Below, one piece after another: positions 35,143 through 39,662 of a DNA stretch of 39,662 bases. This stretch comes from Sphingobacteriaceae bacterium UBA6709 (GTDB taxonomy: Bacteria; Bacteroidota; Bacteroidia; Sphingobacteriales; Sphingobacteriaceae), in contig DKIV01000011.1 of the NCBI GenBank assembly GCA_002454425.1, positions 55,150-94,811 on the forward strand, in the 5' to 3' direction. The translations under genes were made by a program, and so were the position numbers. The notes below the pieces were generated by a model that saw only the letters and a program-made list of their open reading frames with translations, had not been told where the DNA came from and searched no databases. Within the stretch, counting starts at the first letter, position 1; every line of letters begins with the position of its first letter.

Positions 35143-35183
35143 TATTACTTGTTAAGATTAAAATTCAAATCAGGTTCTTTTGA

Positions 35184-35984
35184 CTAAAGGTCAACCAAAG
35201 ACTTAAAAAATTCAAAATGCAAAGGAATACTCTTAGTCCAATACCCACCGGTATGCTTTCCCGGACGTGCTATATAGGTCGCTTTTATCTTTAACTCATC
35301 GCACTTTTCCCTAAACTTACGACTGGTAACATACAGATAATCCTCTGTTCCTGAATCAAATATCAACTGCTTGTCTGTATTCTGAATATTAGACAACAGG
35401 TTTATCACTGAATAAGAATCAAATAATTTATTTTCATCCGAATATTCTCCCAGAAGACTGGCAAGTGTCGACTTTCTAAAGCCGGAATATCGCAAATTCA
35501 ACACCCCGGAGGTACTGCCCGCGCTTTTGAACAAGGATGGATGCCGCAGAAAGATCCTCATCGCACCATACCCCCCCATACTTGCTCCTGTAATAAAGAT
35601 ATTTGTCTTGTCAACATGATATTTAGAAGCAACGAAAGGCATCAGTTCTTTAAGGAAAAAACTTTCATACTGCCAACCCGCAGCCGACGGCGAATCCATA
35701 TACCAACTACTTTTTAAGCCATCAGGACAAACAATAATAAAATTATACCTATTGGCAAACTCCGACAAGTCAACCAACTTAGACCATGATTGATAATTTG
35801 CTGAATGCCCATGCAGCAGATAAACCAAGGGATAGCTTTTTGAGGGAGAGTAGCTCGCCGGTTTAAACACCAAAAGACTATCATCCTGCCCCAGATAACG
35901 AGACGAAATAACACAACGCTCCTGAGCTAACAAACCTGAAGCAATAGACACCCATACCAAAATCAAAAAAACTTTCCTCGCCAT
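35184..35984 (-). CDS. Exported alpha/beta-hydrolase esterase (esterase D-like)
   Basis: A 266-residue secreted hydrolase. The signal peptide (MARKVFLILVWVSIASGLLA) gives the start at ATG 35984; the frame is open 60 codons further but that part is AT-rich leader. Motifs: YLLHGHSANYQSW (oxyanion loop), CPDGLKSSWYMDSP, FITGASMGGYGAM with the nucleophile Ser in GxSxG, an Asp near FDSGTEDYLY, and the His in ARPGKHTGGYW. This is the layout of the esterase D/feruloyl-esterase-like group. It should remove acyl groups from sugars outside the cell. It is the first gene of the unit that ends at the 33892 terminator. Confidence 0.85.
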   Translation of the reverse strand: MARKVFLILVWVSIASGLLAQERCVISSRYLGQDDSLLVFKPASYSPSKSYPLVYLLHGHSANYQSWSKLVDLSEFANRYNFIIVCPDGLKSSWYMDSPSAAGWQYESFFLKELMPFVASKYHVDKTNIFITGASMGGYGAMRIFLRHPSLFKSAGSTSGVLNLRYSGFRKSTLASLLGEYSDENKLFDSYSVINLLSNIQNTDKQLIFDSGTEDYLYVTSRKFREKCDELKIKATYIARPGKHTGGYWTKSIPLHFEFFKSLVDL

Positions 35985-36352
35985 TTGAATATTTTCGTTA
36001 ACACTACCACAATTTACATTTTTTATTAAATACAAACAATCTTTTTTAATTTTTTTAATTAGTAACAAACTATTAAAACAGAAAACATAGAAACAGCGTA
36101 TCCGCAATTCAATAGCAATAAAAATTACAAGAAAAAAAAAGGGAAATTGCCTGAATTTGATCATTCTTCACCTGCTGGCTGATATAATCTAAATATCGAA
36201 CCTTAAATGAAGGCATACATCAAAACACTTGTTGAATAACCACTATTCGAAAAACTCAAGATCAGGCCAATAAATAGTAGCTGTAAGGGCAAAAACAGAA
36301 TCCCCGCTCAGACAATTAAGGAGAACATACAAAAGGAGTTAAAGTATTGACT
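35985..36352. other. AT-rich intergenic region, leader of the esterase gene
   Basis: No gene is seen. The half near the esterase is very AT-rich, with T-runs at 36041-36058 and several A-runs, and should hold its promoter, though I cannot place a convincing TAnnTTTG box. The half near 36353 shows no clear terminator for the DUF2721 operon. Confidence 0.5.
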
Positions 36353-36736
36353 TCACTCATCATCAAGTGCATGTTGAAGGGCCTGAGCGCTTAGCCTGAC
36401 TTCCTGGAAGGTAAAAAACAGGGCGATCATCAGCGCGAGCATGCTTACCGAAAATACCCATACCGCAATCGTATTTGCGCCAACATATAATAAGAATATG
36501 GTAAAGATGCACATAAAGAAGCTCGCCGTACCAAAGGCCTGCATATTCCGGATGTAGTAAATACGTCGCCTCAGATTATCTATCTGTAATAAGATAAGCG
36601 ACGCATTATCACGATGATACTGAGCTTTCAATACCCGGAGCAATCGCGCCAACTGCACGAGCTTCTCGGTATAGGCAAGCAAGATCAACGAGATCGCTGG
36701 GAATAGAATGATGGGCATACTGATACTGAATTCCAT
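36353..36736 (-). CDS. DUF2721 membrane protein (copy 2)
   Basis: A 127-residue protein with the layout of DUF2721: an N-terminal helix (IILFPAISLILLAYTEKLVQ), a cytoplasmic basic helix (LRVLKAQYHRDN, IDNLRRRIYYIRNMQAFGTA), then two closely spaced membrane helices and a short tail (SAQALQHALDDE). It is clearly a paralogue of the next gene upstream, from which it is separated by 3 bases; many positions, such as LLAYT, LKSQY/LKAQY and RNMQA, are shared. Function of DUF2721 is unknown. The pair may form a hetero-oligomer in the inner membrane. Confidence 0.85.
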   Translation of the reverse strand: MEFSISMPIILFPAISLILLAYTEKLVQLARLLRVLKAQYHRDNASLILLQIDNLRRRIYYIRNMQAFGTASFFMCIFTIFLLYVGANTIAVWVFSVSMLALMIALFFTFQEVRLSAQALQHALDDE

Positions 36737-36739
36737 CGC

Positions 36740-37153
36740 TTATAGGGCTTCATCGTTTCTAATAAGTTCTTCGAGATCCTCCAGATCTATTTCCAAAGCC
36801 TTTACTGAGATCTGAATCTCCCGGAAAGAAATTAACAGCGAGAGCATAAGCAGTACCAGACTGGCTCCGAACGCGTATTCAGCAGCCTTCTCCTGGCCAT
36901 TATACATTAGCCACATAGACAACACACAAATTAAAAAACCCAAAATCCCACAGGCCTGCATATTTCTCACCTGAAAGATACGCCGCCGGATATTGTCTAT
37001 CTGTTTGATAAGTTTGGGATTCCGATTTTCTTTGTACTGGCTTTTCAAATTACGAATCAAACTGGCAAGAGCCAGAAATCGATTGGTATAGGCAAGCAAT
37101 AACAATGCTATGGCTGGAAATAATAAAGCCGGGGTAGTAAGTGTAAGTTCCAT
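36740..37153 (-). CDS. DUF2721 membrane protein (copy 1)
   Basis: A 137-residue protein like the neighbour at 36353: helix ALLFPAIALLLLAYTNRFLA, basic linker RNLKSQYKENRN, IDNIRRRIFQVRNMQACG, two membrane helices and an acidic coiled tail (EIDLEDLEELIRND) that the second copy has only in short form. DUF2721 has no known role. It follows the gene at 37232 by 78 bases on the same strand. Confidence 0.86.
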   Translation of the reverse strand: MELTLTTPALLFPAIALLLLAYTNRFLALASLIRNLKSQYKENRNPKLIKQIDNIRRRIFQVRNMQACGILGFLICVLSMWLMYNGQEKAAEYAFGASLVLLMLSLLISFREIQISVKALEIDLEDLEELIRNDEAL

Positions 37154-37231
37154 GATGCGACACGCTATTCTGATTCAAAACTACAAAAAAAACGCCTATG
37201 CGTTGTTTGCTACAGCTCACTTACAAAAATA

Positions 37232-37792
37232 TCATCTATGCCGGCGTTGTTGCTTAGCTTTCTGGATGTCAGAAAGAATGCGCTTCCCCCGGCTCTGCAT
37301 CGCGGCGCTACCATTCTTCATTAAATAACGAACCTGCTCCGCGAGCTCCTCCTCTATCCATTCCTCCACAGTCCGCAGTCGCCATAAGGCCGACAAACAA
37401 TTTGCCTGTACAGCTACCGGAGTCTGCGAATCACTAAGCCATTCAAAACAGGCTTCTACAATAGGCAGAAAATTATATGCGGGCAGCGAACTTCCCGCAT
37501 CCAGAACCCGGCAAAGTATATTAGTATAATGACGTCTGCAGCTTTGATTGCTCTGCGCAGGAAAAGCACCAAGAAACTGTAACAACACCTTTTCAAATAA
37601 ATCAGGATAATATATTTGAAGCGCCTCGAGCGTCCAGGAGGCACGAAACTCAACAGCCTGTTCTTGCGAAAAATTAAGCTCAATAAGACTACTGGCGAAG
37701 TCGGCATCCCTCTTTCCGCTGTCCAGAAGTCTTAACATTTCTGCCTTTGTTAAGGGCTTCGAGAATATTCCTAAAAGCAAATCCTTTGTCAT
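37232..37792 (-). CDS. Hypothetical helical-repeat-like protein
   Basis: A 186-residue all-helical soluble protein, with no signal peptide. The helix pairs (EFRASWTLEALQIYYPDLFE, RHYTNILCRVLDAG, VAVQANCLSALWRLRTVEEW) resemble HEAT-like repeats, ending in a basic tail QKAKQQRRHR. The frame opens at GTG 37801, but ATG 37792 fits better. It is divergent from the ABC-F gene with an 85-base gap. I do not recognise a specific family; similar small repeat proteins are common near housekeeping genes in Bacteroidota. Confidence 0.7.
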   Translation of the reverse strand: MTKDLLLGIFSKPLTKAEMLRLLDSGKRDADFASSLIELNFSQEQAVEFRASWTLEALQIYYPDLFEKVLLQFLGAFPAQSNQSCRRHYTNILCRVLDAGSSLPAYNFLPIVEACFEWLSDSQTPVAVQANCLSALWRLRTVEEWIEEELAEQVRYLMKNGSAAMQSRGKRILSDIQKAKQQRRHR

Positions 37793-37851
37793 AATAAGCA
37801 CTTAAAGATATTCTTTTTATTACTACTACTGGAATATCTTATTAGAATAGC

Positions 37852-37859
37852 TACCTTTG
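37852..37859 (+). promoter_or_regulatory. Bacteroidota -7 promoter box for the ABC-F gene
   Basis: TACCTTTG matches TAnnTTTG, 18 bases before the ATG at 37878. No clear TTTG is seen at -33. The resulting leader is about 12 bases. Confidence 0.5.
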
Positions 37860-37877
37860 CACCTCATTTTCAAAGGC

Positions 37878-39500
37878 ATGATTACAGTATCCAACCTCTC
37901 CTTACGTTACGGAAAACGCACACTATTTGAAGAAGTTAACCTCAAGTTTACTCAGGGCAACTGCTATGGTGTAATAGGCGCAAACGGCGCAGGAAAGTCA
38001 ACATTCATGAAGATTATCAGTGGAGAGATTGACCCCTCAACAGGATCAGTGAGCTTTACTCCCGGTGAACGCATGGCTGTTTTAAAGCAGAATCACTATG
38101 AATTTGACGAGTTTCCTGTTATCGAAACCGTACTCATGGGCTACAAAGAGCTTTATAGCGTAATGAAGGAAAAAGACGCCTTATATGCTAAGGAAGATTT
38201 TACCGATAAAGACGGAGAGCGCGCCGGAGAGCTGGAAAATATCTTCGCTGAAATGGATGGATGGAATGCTGAAAACAACGCGGCAACCATGCTTAGCAAT
38301 CTCGGCATTAAAGAAGAACTTCATTATAAACTTCTTAAAGAGCTTGATGGAAATCAGAAGGTACGCGTGCTCTTAGCGCAGGCACTTTTCGGCAATCCCG
38401 ATATTCTTCTGCTAGATGAGCCAACCAACGACCTCGATATTGATACCATTGCCTGGTTGGAAAACTTCCTTGCCGATTATCAAAACATCGTATTGGTTGT
38501 TTCCCACGACCGTCACTTCCTCGATACCGTATGTACGCACATCGTGGATATCGACTTTGGTAAGATGACGATCTACACCGGAAACTATACTTTCTGGTAC
38601 GAATCAAGCCAGCTTGCCCTTCGTCAACGTGCTGATCAAAATAAGAAGATGGAAGATAAGGTGAAGGAACTTCAGGAGTTTATCCGTCGATTCAGTGCCA
38701 ACGCTTCCAAATCTAAACAGGCGACCAGCCGTAAGAAAGCTCTCGACAAGATTAATCTGGAGGAAATTAAGCCTTCTAACAGGAAATATCCGGCAATTCT
38801 CTTTAACAATCAAAGCAGGGAAGCTGGTGATCAGATACTTGAAGTTAAGAATCTCAGCAAAGAGCAATCTGGAGAAGTGCTGTTCTCTAACTTGAATTTC
38901 ATGGTGAATAAAGGTGATAAAATAGCCATCCTCTCTCAGAATAGTCTTGCTACAACCGCTTTTTATGACGTTCTTGCTGGAAGAAACACCGAATTTAGCG
39001 GTGAGTTCAAATGGGGAGTGACAATAAACACTGCCGATATTCCCGCAGATAACAGCGAATACTTTGAAGGTAAAGATGAGAATCTTGTCGACTGGCTTAG
39101 AGAGTATTCTGAGGGCGAAAAAGATGAGCAGTTTATTCGTGGATTCCTTGGAAAGATGCTCTTTTCAGGTGAAGAGGTAATGAAAAAGTGCTCGGTACTT
39201 TCCGGAGGAGAAAAAATGCGTTGCATGTTCTCACGTATGATGCTTCAGCAGGCAAACCTTCTCATGTTTGATGAACCGACAAACCACCTGGATCTCGAGT
39301 CAATTACAGCGCTTAACAACGGAATGAACGACTTCAAGGGTACCATTCTCTTTACTTCACGAGATCATGAGCTTACCAACACCGTAGCCAACCGCATTAT
39401 CGAGATAACACCTAAGGGTGTCATCGACAAACTCATGAGCTACGATGAATATATCCAGAGCGAAGCCGTTAAGCAACAGCGTCTTGAGTTATATAAATAA
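37878..39500 (+). CDS. ABC-F family ATPase (YbiT-like)
   Basis: A 540-residue protein with two ABC domains joined by a charged linker (DQNKKMEDKVKELQEFIRR), the ABC-F plan, with no membrane part. Domain 1 has Walker A GANGAGKST (34-42) and Walker B LLLDEPTNDLD, but its signature reads LDGNQ instead of LSGGQ. Domain 2 has signature LSGGEKMR and Walker B LMFDEPTNHLD, but its Walker A reads SQNSLATTAF, without the Lys. Hence one of the two ATP sites should be normal and the other degenerate. ABC-F proteins act on the ribosome; this type is usually linked to translation, and not always to drug resistance. ATG 37878 is chosen over an upstream TTG at 37857. Confidence 0.92.
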   Translation: MITVSNLSLRYGKRTLFEEVNLKFTQGNCYGVIGANGAGKSTFMKIISGEIDPSTGSVSFTPGERMAVLKQNHYEFDEFPVIETVLMGYKELYSVMKEKDALYAKEDFTDKDGERAGELENIFAEMDGWNAENNAATMLSNLGIKEELHYKLLKELDGNQKVRVLLAQALFGNPDILLLDEPTNDLDIDTIAWLENFLADYQNIVLVVSHDRHFLDTVCTHIVDIDFGKMTIYTGNYTFWYESSQLALRQRADQNKKMEDKVKELQEFIRRFSANASKSKQATSRKKALDKINLEEIKPSNRKYPAILFNNQSREAGDQILEVKNLSKEQSGEVLFSNLNFMVNKGDKIAILSQNSLATTAFYDVLAGRNTEFSGEFKWGVTINTADIPADNSEYFEGKDENLVDWLREYSEGEKDEQFIRGFLGKMLFSGEEVMKKCSVLSGGEKMRCMFSRMMLQQANLLMFDEPTNHLDLESITALNNGMNDFKGTILFTSRDHELTNTVANRIIEITPKGVIDKLMSYDEYIQSEAVKQQRLELYK

Positions 39501-39513
39501 TTTATTGTAAAAA

Positions 39514-39555
39514 GGTGTTGCAAGAAAGCATAAAAATCCCTTTCTTTGCAGCACC
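39514..39555 (+). terminator. Hairpin between the ABC-F gene and tRNA-Lys
   Basis: GGTGTTGCAAGAAAG (39514-39528) pairs with CTTTCTTTGCAGCACC (39540-39555), giving 15 pairs with one bulged base and an 11-base loop. No T-run follows, and the tRNA begins 4 bases later, so it may be a terminator of weak type or a processing element. Confidence 0.5.
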
Positions 39556-39559
39556 AAAT

Positions 39560-39632
39560 GACTCCGTAGCTCAGCTGGTAGAGCAACAGACTCTTAATCT
39601 GTGGGTCCTGAGTTCGATCCTCAGCGGGGTCA
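39560..39632 (+). tRNA. tRNA-Lys (anticodon CTT)
   Basis: A 73-base cloverleaf: acceptor GACTCCG/CGGGGTC (one G-U), D arm GCTC...GAGC, anticodon stem ACAGA/TCTGT with loop CTCTTAA (anticodon CTT, reading AAG), T arm CTGAG/CTCAG with TTCGATC, discriminator A. CCA is not encoded. All arms pair. Confidence 0.97.
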
Positions 39633-39633
39633 C

Positions 39634-39662
39634 AAAACAGCCTTCTATATGAAGGCTGTTTT
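39634..39662 (+). terminator. Rho-independent terminator after tRNA-Lys
   Basis: AAAACAGCCTTC (39634-39645) and GAAGGCTGTTTT (39651-39662) are perfect reverse complements around TATAT; the T-run is cut by the window end. Confidence 0.9.

Noticed and set aside
1..39662. CRISPR array, prophage or insertion sequence
   Set aside because: No regularly spaced direct repeats, no transposase, integrase or phage structural genes were seen.

Overview
The window looks like chromosomal DNA from a member of the Bacteroidota, most likely a Sphingobacteriaceae (Pedobacter-like) bacterium. The grounds are a SusC/SusD pair, many TonB-linked and lipoprotein genes, promoter -7 boxes of the TAnnTTTG type, few Shine-Dalgarno sites, and the overall gene families. 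No phage, insertion sequence or CRISPR array was seen. Species placement is inference.

Layout. (1) 1-802 has no convincing gene. (2) 803-4401 is a probable metal-uptake module: a small His/Cys-rich exported protein, a ZnuD-like TonB-dependent receptor and a His-rich lipoprotein, closed by a strong terminator. (3) 4707-11095 holds housekeeping and envelope genes: a metallophosphoesterase lipoprotein coupled to an outer-membrane protein, a luciferase-like flavin oxidoreductase, a CvfB-type S1 protein, an alkaline-phosphatase-superfamily hydrolase and an orphan histidine kinase. (4) 11252-16509 is a compact nitrosative-stress or Fe-S repair island: DUF2249-RIC/ScdA hemerythrin protein, DUF1858-DUF2249 protein, two short membrane proteins resembling heme-copper oxidase subunit I or NnrS, a MIP18/SufT-type protein between them, and an Rrf2/NsrR-like regulator with three cysteines. 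A perfect 28-bp palindrome and a second related palindrome lying on the -7 box precede the island. (5) 16766-18261 has a DUF4198 periplasmic protein and a lipoprotein on the minus strand.

(6) 18341-35984 is a large polysaccharide-utilisation-like locus, nearly all on the minus strand. One operon runs phosphodiester glycosidase (NAGPA type), FAD-dependent oxidoreductase, SusC, SusD, DUF5017 lipoprotein, sodium:solute symporter. A second runs two SGNH esterases, DUF4434 protein and an N-acylglucosamine 2-epimerase. A ROK regulator is divergent from the second operon, with two matching 21-bp AT-rich palindromes in the gap. An esterase and a protein of unknown family sit upstream. No classical glycoside hydrolase or polysaccharide lyase is visible. 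I therefore propose, as inference, that the target is an O-acylated glycan or glycoconjugate with amino sugars in sugar-1-phosphodiester linkage.

(7) 36353-39662 has two tandem DUF2721 membrane proteins, a helical-repeat-like protein, an ABC-F ATPase with one degenerate ATP site, and tRNA-Lys(CTT) with its terminator.

The two most interesting parts are the nitrosative-stress island with its operator/promoter design, and the hydrolase-poor SusC/D locus built around a phosphodiester glycosidase.
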